A DNA stretch of 64,000 bases from Thermoproteota archaeon (GCA_030550585.1 JAUQPB010000001.1:124001-188000); one strand, 5' to 3'; positions 53,544 to 63,265 are shown, counted from the stretch's first letter. A program made the numbers and translations. The notes: generated from the letters alone by a model not told the origin.

Positions 53544-54236
53544 CTATTCTATGCTGTAGACGTTGTTCGTGAGATCTATGCTAACATGAATCAAGGTAGC
53601 AGAATTGCTAAGCAGCTTTCTGTAGTATTTAATTAATTCTTCAACTTCTTCCGCAGTTGGGAAAGGCAAAAATGTAATTGTGCTTCCATCTCCTGCTACA
53701 ACAAATCGTGAAATGTTTAGTATCATCTTCTCTACCTCTCTATAATCCTCTAACACATTGTCCCAGCCATTCAACGGCTTTAAACATGTTAAGACCGCTC
53801 TATCACCCGAAATTTTGCTAACTACGCATTCTACTTCATAGCCTATTTGACTTGCTGAAACAACATCTTCTGGAGATGGTATTGGAATGGGCACTGGGTG
53901 GGTGTGCAAAAATATTCTACCTCTACACACATCTTTGTATTGCTTGTAGAGTCTGCTACTTGGTATCATCCCCTCTGCAAATCTTCCAATGTATATCAGC
54001 GACCCATTATTGCAAAGTGTATAGGCGTCCTCAGCTAGGGCTTCATATGATATGGGCTTCAGTTTGATATCGTCATATACAAACTTTATTGCTTCATCCA
54101 TATACATGTCAATGGCCTTTCTAACTATAGAGCTACTCACAAAAGGTATTTCACTAAAGTTAACTATAGAGGGGGCCTCATAGGCTGTCGAAGCCATTAC
54201 TCCGATGAGCTCGTGGTCTATGATTTCATGTTTCAT
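53544..54236 (-). CDS. JAMM/MPN-like metalloprotease candidate 2
   Basis: About 230 residues. IFLHTHPVPIPIPSPEDV fits HxHP...SxxD, and the Glu in YEALAEDA could complete the site. Overall similarity to candidate 1 (40705-41421) appears limited to this region. ATG 54236 is chosen; the frame continues upstream but would cross the promoter. The function may be removal of ubiquitin-like tags or unrelated hydrolysis. Confidence 0.55.
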   Translation of the reverse strand: MKHEIIDHELIGVMASTAYEAPSIVNFSEIPFVSSSIVRKAIDMYMDEAIKFVYDDIKLKPISYEALAEDAYTLCNNGSLIYIGRFAEGMIPSSRLYKQYKDVCRGRIFLHTHPVPIPIPSPEDVVSASQIGYEVECVVSKISGDRAVLTCLKPLNGWDNVLEDYREVEKMILNISRFVVAGDGSTITFLPFPTAEEVEELIKYYRKLLSNSATLIHVSIDLTNNVYSIE

Positions 54237-54367
54237 TTTAAATAAACCTGTAGTATTTCCACACAACCTTTCTGTTGTAAGAGTTAAAAAGTTTTTATAG
54301 TACTTAACTTGAGCAATACCAAAAGAATTCGTTTGGAACATCTAAATACTGTTCAATAATAGCTAGT

Positions 54368-54435
54368 TGAGAATCAGAAGCGCCAGCCGTCATCACAATG
54401 GTGTTCAGATGGGGTTTTAGACACATCACTATCCA
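54368..54435 (-). ncRNA. C/D box sRNA candidate with a long internal spacer
   Basis: On the minus strand: C GTGATGT (54429-54423), guide of 14 nt GTCTAAAACCCCAT, D' CTGA (54408-54405), spacer of 8, C' GTGATGA (54396-54390), guide CGGCTGGCGCTT (12 nt), D CTGA (54377-54374). The spacer and first guide are longer than usual, so the D guide is the more credible one. It lies in the 280-base gap after L38e, which otherwise shows only a TATA-like run (54481-54490). Confidence 0.65.
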
Positions 54436-54515
54436 AATATCTGGGTTTCTAACCTCTGTTCCAACATTTAATTTGCACAGTTTATAAAAAACGAGTTGAT
54501 TGCTATACCACTGTT

Positions 54516-54725
54516 TTAAATTTCGACAATGTTTTTGCACACACTCTTTAGTTTCTCTAGTAATGCATCTACATTCTGAAGCTCCAATTTATATGTGTAC
54601 AAATATCTTTTTGTTCTAGCCTTAATCTTGGCAATATTCTTCTTGGGTATTCTCTTAACTCTGCATTCCTCAGCTCTCTTCGCTATCTCCAAAAACTCTT
54701 GTTCGTTTGCTACGAATATAGGCAT
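54516..54725 (-). CDS. rpl38e: Ribosomal protein L38e
   Basis: About 69 residues. ANEQEFLEIAKRAEECRVKRI followed by KIKARTKRYLYTYKL is the L38e pattern, a large-subunit protein found in eukaryotes and some crenarchaea. ATG 54725 follows GGTG by eight bases. Single gene with its own TATA-containing upstream region. Confidence 0.85.
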   Translation of the reverse strand: MPIFVANEQEFLEIAKRAEECRVKRIPKKNIAKIKARTKRYLYTYKLELQNVDALLEKLKSVCKNIVEI

Positions 54726-54950
54726 CTCCAATTCACCAATTTAAGATAGCTAGTATAGCTTAAGACCGTTTCTTTTTAGGCGAGGATAATGGTTTATAAG
54801 TTTATCACCTTCTATTGCTGGTTGAGGATTCACAAGTCGTGGCTACCCTAGATTGTGATCAGTTTTGATTGTATTGGTTGTAGCGCTGAATTAAGGTTTT
54901 AAGAAAGCTTTTATGGCTGGGCATTGATTTGAGTGTTGTGCGGTGATCTC

Positions 54951-55949
54951 ATGCTTAATCAATATCTCGACTGGTATAACATGGTTGAAGAAGTTTTGAA
55001 GAGTGATGTTGTCAACGCTAAAGAGTATAGAGATGTGAAAAGAGTTGTCGTTGTTGGCATGGGTGGAAGTGGCATAGTGGGAGACTTTCTTAGTGTTATA
55101 GCACAAAACTATTCAAACATCCCACTAATCACATTTAAGGATTTCTATGTGCCGAAAGGTTTCGTCGATAGCAACACATTTGTGTTATCGATAAGCTACT
55201 CTGGCAATACCCTAGAAACTGTTGCTGCAACACTGCAGTTGCTGAAGAGGGGGATCCCAGTAGGTGTTGTTGCATCAGGTGGCGAGCTTGTGGATATTGC
55301 GAGAAGGTTTGGCTTGCCCTACGTCGTTGTGAGATCTGGGCTTGCTCCACGGTCGGCTATGCCCCTCATGTTGGTGGCCTCCATCAAGCTTCTCAACTCT
55401 TGTGGAATGGAGGTTGTGCCACAGGATACCTTAAGATCTTCTATAAGCATTTTGAGAGATACTGACCATGCAAAGAAGATTGGAGATGAGCTTGCAGACT
55501 TTTTGGAGAACTCCAAAATGCCTTTGATTGTAGCTACAAGCAAATATTCTTCACTCGCCATAAGATTTAAGAATGAGCTTAATGAAAATGCGAAGATGCC
55601 TGTAAAAATTGAGATAATACCTGAGCTGTTTCACAATGATATAGTTGGTTGGGAGAGGTTCCACGCAGATGATAAAGCAATAGTTATAGACTCTGATGTA
55701 GAGTACGAGAAAATGCTACTTAACTTCTATGCCGACTACCTAAAGGATATTGGATTCACGATATATTACCTCAAACTTAGTGGAAACATTATTGAGAGAC
55801 TCCTCTTCGGCTCTCTTGTAGCAGGTATAGCAAGTGTTAGAATTGCAGAGAAGCTTGGCTTTGACCCTCTACAAACAAGAAGTATAGTCAAATACAAGGA
55901 GTTCCTCAAGAAATATCGAGAAGATATACTAAAAAATATTTTAGGGTAG
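54951..55949 (+). CDS. Bifunctional phosphoglucose/phosphomannose isomerase
   Basis: About 332 residues. VVGMGGSGIVGDFL opens the first SIS domain, LSISYSGNTLETVA is the sugar-binding loop, and PRSAMPLML and ELFHNDIVGWE are typical of the archaeal PGI/PMI family. It interconverts glucose-6-P or mannose-6-P with fructose-6-P. ATG 54951 lies just after GGTGAT. It links to the GH57 and nucleotidyltransferase genes in sugar metabolism. Confidence 0.93.
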   Translation: MLNQYLDWYNMVEEVLKSDVVNAKEYRDVKRVVVVGMGGSGIVGDFLSVIAQNYSNIPLITFKDFYVPKGFVDSNTFVLSISYSGNTLETVAATLQLLKRGIPVGVVASGGELVDIARRFGLPYVVVRSGLAPRSAMPLMLVASIKLLNSCGMEVVPQDTLRSSISILRDTDHAKKIGDELADFLENSKMPLIVATSKYSSLAIRFKNELNENAKMPVKIEIIPELFHNDIVGWERFHADDKAIVIDSDVEYEKMLLNFYADYLKDIGFTIYYLKLSGNIIERLLFGSLVAGIASVRIAEKLGFDPLQTRSIVKYKEFLKKYREDILKNILG

Positions 55950-55962
55950 GGCTATAGCAAAC

Positions 55963-56736
55963 TTAGGTTATATAATAATAAGGTCTTTTCTCCCCCTCTT
56001 TTCCGCCCTCCTCTCTTTGTTGAGCAAAGCTTTTTAGTACAAGCTCTACTTCCTTCTCCACACCCCTGCCTTTTGCTTCAAGATCTCTTGTATCTACCCC
56101 AAGACCCCACACACCATTTAGCAAGTCTATAATTAGCTTGGCGGCTGTGTAATCTACGTAATTTAGCTCAACAATACTTCTCCAAGTCTCTCCAAGCACA
56201 CAAGCACCGTCAATTCCAAACACCTTTGCCCACCCCACAATTATTCCATTCAATCCACTTATAACCCCCTCGTTAAGTGCCACTGCACCCTTCTCAATAT
56301 ATTTCTTTGCAACCTTCTCATTACTTCCAACAATAAACACCTTCCTATCGGTGACAACAACATCAGACACAAAGGCTGCTGCAGCTATAACCTCTACAAC
56401 ATTGTATTTCTTAAGCCTATTGAGAATATAGTAGCTTAGCATATGCTGTTCAGAATCATTAACGGGCTGGGAATCTCCCGTAACAACGAATATCCCGAGA
56501 TCGCCCACTCTAGAGACATATATTAGAACCTTATTGATATCGCCAACACCACTAGAATTGACAATTAGTTGTGCAGGGAAGCTGGTTCCATAGATAGATG
56601 CGAAAAGCTTTGCATCTAGAGAATTTATCAACTGTGTTGCAACAGTTTTTCCGACCAGACCCATACCAGGAAAGCCAACAACTACTATACTCTTCTTAAA
56701 ATCTATGTTGTTTTGATATTTAATAAATTTCCACAT
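55963..56736 (-). CDS. PAC2 family protein (proteasome assembly chaperone-like)
   Basis: 257 residues. VVVGFPGMGLVGKTVATQLI is the PAC2 opening, with AVALNEGVISGLNGIIVGWA later. Eukaryotic relatives help assemble the 20S proteasome; the archaeal role is unproven. The C-terminus is a charged tail (VELVLKSFAQQREEGGKEGE). Convergent with the PGI/PMI gene. Confidence 0.9.
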   Translation of the reverse strand: MWKFIKYQNNIDFKKSIVVVGFPGMGLVGKTVATQLINSLDAKLFASIYGTSFPAQLIVNSSGVGDINKVLIYVSRVGDLGIFVVTGDSQPVNDSEQHMLSYYILNRLKKYNVVEVIAAAAFVSDVVVTDRKVFIVGSNEKVAKKYIEKGAVALNEGVISGLNGIIVGWAKVFGIDGACVLGETWRSIVELNYVDYTAAKLIIDLLNGVWGLGVDTRDLEAKGRGVEKEVELVLKSFAQQREEGGKEGEKRPYYYIT

Positions 56737-56844
56737 GAACCAACCCCCAACACAAGATAGATTGCATCGCCAAAGGCTATAGCGGTTCTCAGTTAATTAA
56801 TTTTTAGGATACTATAGGATACTATGAAAATAGGTGAAGAAAAG

Positions 56845-56853
56845 CATATAAAC
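56845..56853 (+). promoter_or_regulatory. TATA box of the tRNA gene
   Basis: CATATAAAC, centred about 29 bases before the tRNA 5' end. Confidence 0.65.
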
Positions 56854-56877
56854 CTAGAGCAATATTTGTGAGCATTA

Positions 56878-56951
<74 letters not shown>

Positions 56952-57004
56952 TATTCAAATAGTTTTGCGGATCACACCACTACTGCATCTGTAGTGTAGC
57001 TGCA

Positions 57005-57496
57005 ATGAGAATCGCCATAACGGATATTAAGTACATTGTTGCTATAATGCTTTCGGTGCCACTCATAGCATTGTATTTTCTATCCATGGCAATTCCAATA
57101 AAATTTGAAAGCAGTTTCATTGATAATCCAAGGACCGTTGCTGTAGCAACTTTTTACACAACGTTGGTATTGTTAATCGTTAGAGAATTTGTAGACAACA
57201 CGAAAATAAGGGATATGCTCAGCATTTTAGTGATTTCTATTGCGAGTTTGTACTCTTATATAGCTGGACTATATTTCGAATTGAATTATCTAGCAACACA
57301 AAAACATGTTGTAATACCACCATCTTTTGTATATATACCATGTTCTGATCCAAGCCGATGCAATAGCTATGCAGCACTAAGCATAAGCATACCGCTAACC
57401 ATAGAATTTATATTGCTAATATATGGAATAGTAGGCTTATCCAAGAGCCTATCATCGCATCATGCAGACGCTCTCCAAGAACCTACAACTACATGA
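57005..57496 (+). CDS. Hypothetical four-helix membrane protein
   Basis: 163 residues with hydrophobic segments near 10-30, 45-60, 68-88 and 130-148. A short loop with two Cys (VYIPCSDPSRCNSY) between helices 3 and 4 could be an external disulfide. Not recognised. ATG 57005, about 50 bases after the tRNA. Confidence 0.55.
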   Translation: MRIAITDIKYIVAIMLSVPLIALYFLSMAIPIKFESSFIDNPRTVAVATFYTTLVLLIVREFVDNTKIRDMLSILVISIASLYSYIAGLYFELNYLATQKHVVIPPSFVYIPCSDPSRCNSYAALSISIPLTIEFILLIYGIVGLSKSLSSHHADALQEPTTT

Positions 57497-57587
57497 TCTT
57501 TGCCCCTCCAATCAGCCGTAAACAAGTATTTTTCGATCTTATTATATTCGACCGGTATAAAATATAGCATAGAAAATTTTAGCATGT

Positions 57588-58331
57588 CTATGATTTGCTA
57601 TCGCAATATTGGCAGGTATGACCAAATATATTTGTGAAGTCTATTACTGGTTTCAGCCCCATGCTATGAAGCGCTAAAGTGGTTAGTGGAAGTATCCTAT
57701 ACGAGTTCTCTACTATCACAGAATCTGTCGATGCAATAACGCTGTTTACAGCCATTGACACGGTTTTTGAGTCTGGTGTGGGAGATAGTATGAAAGTTAC
57801 CCTAGCTTCTTGAGAAACCTTGCGTAAGGTATTTGAAAATTCTCTCACATCATCTAGACTGTGACTAACATTTTTATCAGCAACAACAATTATTTCTGCA
57901 AAAACATTTCTATAGCTTGCCAGTATATTGGCAATTGTATTGAATACCCTATCCAATAGCTCTCTTTCGCTATCCCTTATTTTGGATCCTCTCAAATCCC
58001 TAACAAGACAGTCGTCACACAAGTATACATCCTCTGATTTAATCATTGTTAAAATGGTTAGTATTATATTGTAGAAGTCTATTACGAGAACATTGTTACC
58101 CAAATTCTCTTTGCTTGGACAGAAAAGCTTTCTAGCAGTCTCATGAACATATTTAGAGCTGTGAACGCATCTGAAGAGCAATAGCCTCTCATACTCGTTT
58201 AGCAGATAGTGTTGAGAAACAATGTTCAAAGCTTGCGATAGAGAATATCCTCTAGAAAGTAGGAACCTATAATCATGTGCCGCATCAAATATTGTGCTCA
58301 TTCTTATCCTTTTCCCACTGTCTACAGCCAT
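57588..58331 (-). CDS. DUF434 domain protein
   Basis: 247 residues. The N-terminal FDAAHDYRFLLSRGYSLSQALNIVSQHYLLNEYERLLLFR is the DUF434 domain. The C-terminal part has VLVIDFYNIILTI and YLCDDCLVRDLRG, the associated acidic domain with metal-binding-like Asp residues (PIN/NYN-like order). It ends with a Cys pair, CQYC. Function unknown; a nuclease is conceivable. Confidence 0.75.
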   Translation of the reverse strand: MAVDSGKRIRMSTIFDAAHDYRFLLSRGYSLSQALNIVSQHYLLNEYERLLLFRCVHSSKYVHETARKLFCPSKENLGNNVLVIDFYNIILTILTMIKSEDVYLCDDCLVRDLRGSKIRDSERELLDRVFNTIANILASYRNVFAEIIVVADKNVSHSLDDVREFSNTLRKVSQEARVTFILSPTPDSKTVSMAVNSVIASTDSVIVENSYRILPLTTLALHSMGLKPVIDFTNIFGHTCQYCDSKS

Positions 58332-58419
58332 GTCCAGATCCCATTAAAATATGGAATCGCTCTAATGATGCACAACTTTAATAACTTCAATAAACTACAA
58401 ATACTTTTGTGTTTATGCT

Positions 58420-59382
58420 ATGCTATATGAAAAAGAAGAGAGCGATGTGAATATAAGCGAGGATGAGCTCTTAGAAATAGAGAAGGAGTTAGAGGAGCTG
58501 GAAAAGGGTAAAGCTAGTAGGAAAGGAGTTGGAGCAGAGGTAAGAAGAGAGACAAAGACTGTGGGTATAACAAGGGTTTCAACAGGTGTTTCCGAGCTTG
58601 ACAGAGCTTTGGAGGGCGGCATCCCGAAGGGGTCTTGGGTTGCTATAACAGGGGAACCTGGAACCGGAAAGTCTATTCTCTGTATGCACTTTGCTTGGGC
58701 AGGGATACTGGCTGGGGACCCAGTTGTCTATGTGACTACAGAGGCTGAGTTCAGAGATGTTGTTAGGCAGGCTAAGATGTTTGGTATGGACTTTGAGAGC
58801 TATAGGATATATGATATCTCCAGCTCTAAAGAACCTTCTGAAACGCCGAATATAGTTGTTATCGACATATTTGGCTTGCTCAAAATAGCTAGGCAGATGA
58901 GCGAGGCTATACCAACAGATGCTGAGAGTGCTAGGAAGAGAAGGTTTGCAGCTCTAGACATACAAACACTTGTAACGGCTATTCAAGAGGCCTACAAAAT
59001 ACTCGGTGTTTTGAAAGAGGGTGGAAAAACGCCTGCTAGACATGTTAGACTAGTTATAGATTCTATGAGCGCCTTCTGGGCAGATAAACCAGCTATGGCT
59101 AGGAGATATAGCTACGATCTTAAAATATCTACTCACAGAGAAAATGTGACAGCTTATCTGGTAAGCCAATACGCAATGACGACAAAGTCTACATTTGGCT
59201 TTGGCTTAGAGCATATAGCCGATGGCGTATTTCACTTATGGATGGATGATGTGGAAAGCTCGAAAGAGGTTAGAAGATACATGATAATAAAGAAGATGAG
59301 AATGACAAACCATGCAAAAAACGCATTCAAAGTAGACATAGTACCTGGAAAGGGATTCACAATAACGCCTTTAACTGAATAG
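58420..59382 (+). CDS. KaiC/RadA-like ATPase
   Basis: 320 residues. An acidic coiled N-terminus of about 45 residues precedes a RecA-fold domain. Walker A is GEPGTGKSIL, Walker B lies in HVRLVIDSMSAFW, and VYVTTEAEF supplies the catalytic Glu region. Single-domain KaiC-like proteins are abundant in crenarchaea and of uncertain role. ATG 58420 has no clear ribosome binding site, consistent with a near-leaderless message. Confidence 0.85.
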   Translation: MLYEKEESDVNISEDELLEIEKELEELEKGKASRKGVGAEVRRETKTVGITRVSTGVSELDRALEGGIPKGSWVAITGEPGTGKSILCMHFAWAGILAGDPVVYVTTEAEFRDVVRQAKMFGMDFESYRIYDISSSKEPSETPNIVVIDIFGLLKIARQMSEAIPTDAESARKRRFAALDIQTLVTAIQEAYKILGVLKEGGKTPARHVRLVIDSMSAFWADKPAMARRYSYDLKISTHRENVTAYLVSQYAMTTKSTFGFGLEHIADGVFHLWMDDVESSKEVRRYMIIKKMRMTNHAKNAFKVDIVPGKGFTITPLTE

Positions 59383-59405
59383 AGCATGAAACAATCAATT
59401 GTTGG

Positions 59406-59741
59406 CTAGTGGTTTTGTACCCTCAAAACCCTGTCTATCTTCATGATTATCTTATCCACAAGCTCTTCAATATTGTTTGAAAATGTGTATAGTCCGTGGG
59501 GCACATAGTCTAGGTAATCACATTTCCAGTAGGGCTCCAGAACATGTTGTGCATTTACAATTTTCGCATATATAGACCTAGACCCTTGATATATTCCAAT
59601 TATCACATGCGATCCCCTGACTTCTCCAAGGAAGAGGAGACAGTTATACTCTTTTTCTATTAGATAAACTTTCTCAAGCCCTTTTTGCTTGAGCAGATCT
59701 TTTATATGATTTGCATCTAGCAATTGCATCACTTTATACAT
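59406..59741 (-). CDS. Hypothetical 111-residue protein
   Basis: Not recognised. Soluble alpha/beta, with strands YNCLLFLGEVRGSHVIIGIY and a C-terminal amphipathic helix (EELVDKIIMKIDRVL). The start could be TTG or ATG at 59741, or ATG 59729. Convergent with the KaiC-like gene. Confidence 0.5.
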   Translation of the reverse strand: MYKVMQLLDANHIKDLLKQKGLEKVYLIEKEYNCLLFLGEVRGSHVIIGIYQGSRSIYAKIVNAQHVLEPYWKCDYLDYVPHGLYTFSNNIEELVDKIIMKIDRVLRVQNH

Positions 59742-59804
59742 TATCGAAATTGTGGGTAGCTTTTTATATCCTTATCTTTGATTTTGTCAAGATGTGATGT
59801 ATTG

Positions 59805-61514
59805 ATGCTTGATGGATTAGCGCTAAGGTATTATAGGTTTTTGAGGATTCCAACATCTATTGCAAGTAGATATTATGTAGCCTGTCTAGTTTTTCTTGCA
59901 CTACTTGTAATAGCTGATGTCTACCCCTCTATAATTAGTCGCTCAATTAATTTAGAGTTTATTTCTATGATAATAACCCTCCACATTGTTTCAATCGCTA
60001 TGTTGGCTACTTCGATGAAAGTTATGGTTAGATATATGAAGCTAAGACAGATAGTAAATGCTATGGTTATAACAACTGGTTTTGGCATACCCCTCGAATT
60101 CATCTCTTCATATATCAGGCTCTATGGAATATCATATGCTGTTACACCATTGATTGGTACAATCGCTTTTGTACACCTCGCTGGACTAGTTAATGGCATA
60201 GTATATACAACGGTTGTGCCTTTAGCTATAGAGACGATATTTTCTTATGTAAATAGGGAGAATCTAAAACTTCTGTTGCTGAGATATTCCCTAGCTGCTC
60301 TGATGCAGCTTGCCTCACTCACGGTTATAAGATCTTTGAAGAGGCGTAGAGGCTATGATGTGCTTAGAATAGCTAATGCATGGTTAAAATTTATGCTTTC
60401 TGGAGATGGAAGTGATTTGGAAGAGGCTCTTGATGATATTGGCGTGGAGTTCGATGCGCAAACAAAGGTGTTATTGTTTGATAGAGGGTCTGATGTTATA
60501 GCCCTAGTTACACCAACGATTCACTTTGGTCCCTATAGAACTATTGGAAGCACGCTTCTACCCTACGATATAGAGTCGGCGCTAGAGGGTAGAGGGTTCA
60601 AGGTTTTTGTATTCCATGGCGCAGGCTCCCATGAGTTGGATCTGACTAAGAGGTCTTATGGAACAGCGTTAGCTTCTGAGCTTTCTCTAAGATTGTCGAA
60701 AGATTGTAGGGATCTGTCAACAGAGTTTGCATATGAGCCATTCCGTGTTTTCAACGGTTTTCGCGAGGCAATGGTTCTGCAAACTGATACAACAGCAATG
60801 TTGATAATAACACCTGTTGCAGTGGGAGGCGATGATATGCCCTATGAGCTTCAGCCAATTGCTGAAGATGTTGCTAGATTGTATGGTTTTAGAGATGCTG
60901 TTATTGTTGATGCTCATAATGTAGAGGGTAAGAGGGATATCAATGTCTCATCTTTCAATTCACTAATAAAAGCCGGTATCTCAAAGAGAAGCAATATTTG
61001 TAAAGAGCTTTTAGTTGGCTATGGGGAATCGCGCATAAGGGATTACGTTAGGGGTGTGTGCAGGAACAAGGTGAAGGCGCTGACAATAAAATGTAATGGA
61101 AACTTGTACTCTATTGTATATCTCTATGGAAACAATGCCAAAGTAGGTGTTAGAGAGAATCTAAGAAAGATGATCTTAGAAAAGGGATACAAAGATGCTG
61201 AGATTGTAACCCTCGATGATCATAGCTGTGCTGGTATCACATTCGATGTCCCCTATCACAGCATCGACATTAGTAATGCACTCATAGAGTCTGCAAAAAG
61301 GGCTTTAGAGTCTTCTCTAAACGATTTAAAGCCTGCTTCATGTAAATACACAAAATATGTATTCAAAGTTAGGGTTGCAGGTAATAAAATCTTCGAGTTG
61401 CTAGATGTTGCAACGGATATTGGCTCATCTATTCTGAGGTATCTAAAAATATCACTACCTATGCTATACTCCTTGTGGCTAGTAGCCACAGTTCTAATAT
61501 TTTTGCATGGCTAG
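59805..61514 (+). CDS. DUF2070 family membrane protein
   Basis: About 569 residues. The first 190 residues hold five or six membrane helices. A large soluble domain then carries TPTIHFGPYRTIGSTLLPY and FVFHGAGSHELDL, the conserved His/Gly/Ser-rich segments of DUF2070. A last helix ends the protein (MLYSLWLVATVLIFLH). The domain looks enzymatic, but the reaction is unknown. ATG 59805 is chosen from the TATA box near 59763, about 40 bases upstream. Confidence 0.85.
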   Translation: MLDGLALRYYRFLRIPTSIASRYYVACLVFLALLVIADVYPSIISRSINLEFISMIITLHIVSIAMLATSMKVMVRYMKLRQIVNAMVITTGFGIPLEFISSYIRLYGISYAVTPLIGTIAFVHLAGLVNGIVYTTVVPLAIETIFSYVNRENLKLLLLRYSLAALMQLASLTVIRSLKRRRGYDVLRIANAWLKFMLSGDGSDLEEALDDIGVEFDAQTKVLLFDRGSDVIALVTPTIHFGPYRTIGSTLLPYDIESALEGRGFKVFVFHGAGSHELDLTKRSYGTALASELSLRLSKDCRDLSTEFAYEPFRVFNGFREAMVLQTDTTAMLIITPVAVGGDDMPYELQPIAEDVARLYGFRDAVIVDAHNVEGKRDINVSSFNSLIKAGISKRSNICKELLVGYGESRIRDYVRGVCRNKVKALTIKCNGNLYSIVYLYGNNAKVGVRENLRKMILEKGYKDAEIVTLDDHSCAGITFDVPYHSIDISNALIESAKRALESSLNDLKPASCKYTKYVFKVRVAGNKIFELLDVATDIGSSILRYLKISLPMLYSLWLVATVLIFLHG

Positions 61515-61564
61515 CAATAGTCGTTGCTACAGAGAAGCAATTCAATGTCTAAGTATGTGAGACC

Positions 61565-61573
61565 TTATATAAA
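61565..61573 (+). promoter_or_regulatory. TATA box of cdvA
   Basis: TTATATAAA, giving a start near 61595 and a leader of about 16 bases, with GAGG (61599-61602) before ATG 61611. Confidence 0.65.
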
Positions 61574-61610
61574 TTCTAATTTGTTAAGCCATACTACCGA
61601 GGTTAAGATT

Positions 61611-62327
61611 ATGAGTATAACTGTAGAAAGTATTGCTCCAAATATTGGTCAAACCGTAACAGATGTATATGGAAGAAAACTTGGTGTTTTGGTTAGTGTT
61701 TACAGCGATTTTGATGGCAAGGTAACAGCTGTTGAGATAATGACAAACGATATGGTGTATGAAACACTGCCAGCTGAGAGACTAGAACATGGGATAGACG
61801 GCTTGAAGGTGCTTCCAGAGTGGCTTGTTGAGGCAAAAAAAGTTGAGCGAAAACTTGATGTGATTAAAAAGAGATTCAAGGCCATGGAGGAACTATATAA
61901 AAAGAATCAGATAGCTGCACATGCTTATAAGGAACTTAAAGAGAAATTCGCTAAAGAGATTGAGCGTATCAAGATAGAAACCAAAGGTGTTAAAGAGTTA
62001 TTGCGCAAAAGAATAAATGAGTTGGAAAACTTTATAATCCACATAGAAAAGGCTATGACACATCTAATGGTTAGCTACACAGCGGGAGAGATACCAGAAA
62101 ACGGCTTTAAGGTTTCAGCTGATTTCATGAGATTTGCTAGACAGGCTGCCGTAGATGAGAGAAAAGATTTGGACAAGCACATTGGTTTAATCGAGAAACT
62201 AGAGCAGGAACTAGCCTCCACAGTATCTGGATTAGAAGAACAGCAAACAATTGCAACACCTGCTCAAAACATTGCAACACAAGTATCTGCCACAACACCA
62301 ATAGCAGTAAAGGTTGTGAGTAGCTAA
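61611..62327 (+). CDS. cdvA: Cell division protein CdvA
   Basis: About 238 residues, the usual CdvA length. The N-terminal PRC-barrel-like domain (GQTVTDVYGRKLGVLVSVYSDFD) is followed by a long coiled coil (residues about 80-190). It recruits CdvB to the membrane at mid-cell. ATG 61611 gives the family N-terminus; the frame extends upstream to 61524 without support. Confidence 0.92.
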   Translation: MSITVESIAPNIGQTVTDVYGRKLGVLVSVYSDFDGKVTAVEIMTNDMVYETLPAERLEHGIDGLKVLPEWLVEAKKVERKLDVIKKRFKAMEELYKKNQIAAHAYKELKEKFAKEIERIKIETKGVKELLRKRINELENFIIHIEKAMTHLMVSYTAGEIPENGFKVSADFMRFARQAAVDERKDLDKHIGLIEKLEQELASTVSGLEEQQTIATPAQNIATQVSATTPIAVKVVSS

Positions 62328-62347
62328 TATAATAACCAGTGATTTTC

Positions 62348-63226
62348 ATGGCTGTACCAGCTGGAATAATAGACCATTTTACTAAGATTATCGGCATCTC
62401 ATCACGTCGTGACCCCCAAAAAGGGGCTTTGGTATATATAGTTTCGTCTCTAAATGAGTTGAAATTAAAGTTAGAGGAGATCAAGAAGAGACTTAAAGAT
62501 AGAGATGATGAGTTGCTAACAAATGCTGTCAAAGCATTGAACATGAATGACAGGGAAAGAGCCTCGATATACGCTGCGGAGATAGCTGAAGTTAGAAGAC
62601 TTATGAAATTTGTTCAGATAGCCCTGCTGGCCATAGAAAGGCTGCTAGAACGTATGAAGACTATGAACATAGTTAACGATGTCAGGGTTCTGTCAACAAC
62701 TCTAGGTGTTTTAAACGAACTTAAGACAATGTTCTCTAACACAATGCCAGAACTGGCCTCTACACTCGATACCATTGTAACTAACGTGAATGCCATTGTT
62801 GCCCAGACCCAAACACCAGAATTCAATGTTAGTGTAACCACGAGAACCAAAGAGGTTGAGGAGATACTAAAAGAGATAGAGAAGCAAGCCGAAGAGAAGA
62901 TGAGAAGCACGCTAGCTCCTATACCAGTACAGCTAGAGAATGTTATTAATCAAATGGCAGGCCAGGAGATTATGAAACATTCAGAATTGATAGAGAGGGG
63001 ATCTACAGCCACCGCGATGGTGCCAACATCATTTACATACCAAAGACAAGTACCGGTACATGGCATCGATAGTGGAATAGAATATCAGATATACAATTAC
63101 ATAGTCTCGCACAGAGGCATGATAAGAGTAGATGAATGTGCACGTATTTTTGGTATTTCAAAGGACGATGTTATAGCCATTTTGAAACGCCTAGAACAAA
63201 AAGGTTTGATAAAAGTGGTTATGTAA
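62348..63226 (+). CDS. cdvB: ESCRT-III homolog CdvB
   Basis: About 292 residues. An Snf7-like helical core (ALVYIVSSLNELKLKLEEI onward) runs to about residue 180. A proline-containing segment, STLAPIPVQLENV, is the likely MIM2 element bound by the CdvC MIT domain. The C-terminal winged helix (RVDECARIFGISKDDVIAIL) binds CdvA. It forms the constriction polymer. ATG 62348 is 20 bases after cdvA. Confidence 0.94.
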   Translation: MAVPAGIIDHFTKIIGISSRRDPQKGALVYIVSSLNELKLKLEEIKKRLKDRDDELLTNAVKALNMNDRERASIYAAEIAEVRRLMKFVQIALLAIERLLERMKTMNIVNDVRVLSTTLGVLNELKTMFSNTMPELASTLDTIVTNVNAIVAQTQTPEFNVSVTTRTKEVEEILKEIEKQAEEKMRSTLAPIPVQLENVINQMAGQEIMKHSELIERGSTATAMVPTSFTYQRQVPVHGIDSGIEYQIYNYIVSHRGMIRVDECARIFGISKDDVIAILKRLEQKGLIKVVM

Positions 63227-63265
63227 CCTCATCATTTTTCTCACTACAAATTCAGGTTGATCGAT

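Noticed and set aside
54304-54540. 78-codon minus-strand frame between L38e and the JAMM-like gene
   Set aside because: It starts inside L38e at a GTG, resembles no protein, and is occupied by a C/D sRNA candidate.
54791-54900. Possible small RNA after a TATA box (54792-54799) ahead of the PGI/PMI gene
   Set aside because: No C/D boxes or convincing fold; the element reads equally well as the L38e promoter on the other strand.
59793-59799. GTGATGT at the DUF2070 start
   Set aside because: No D box follows; it more likely contributes to ribosome binding before ATG 59805.
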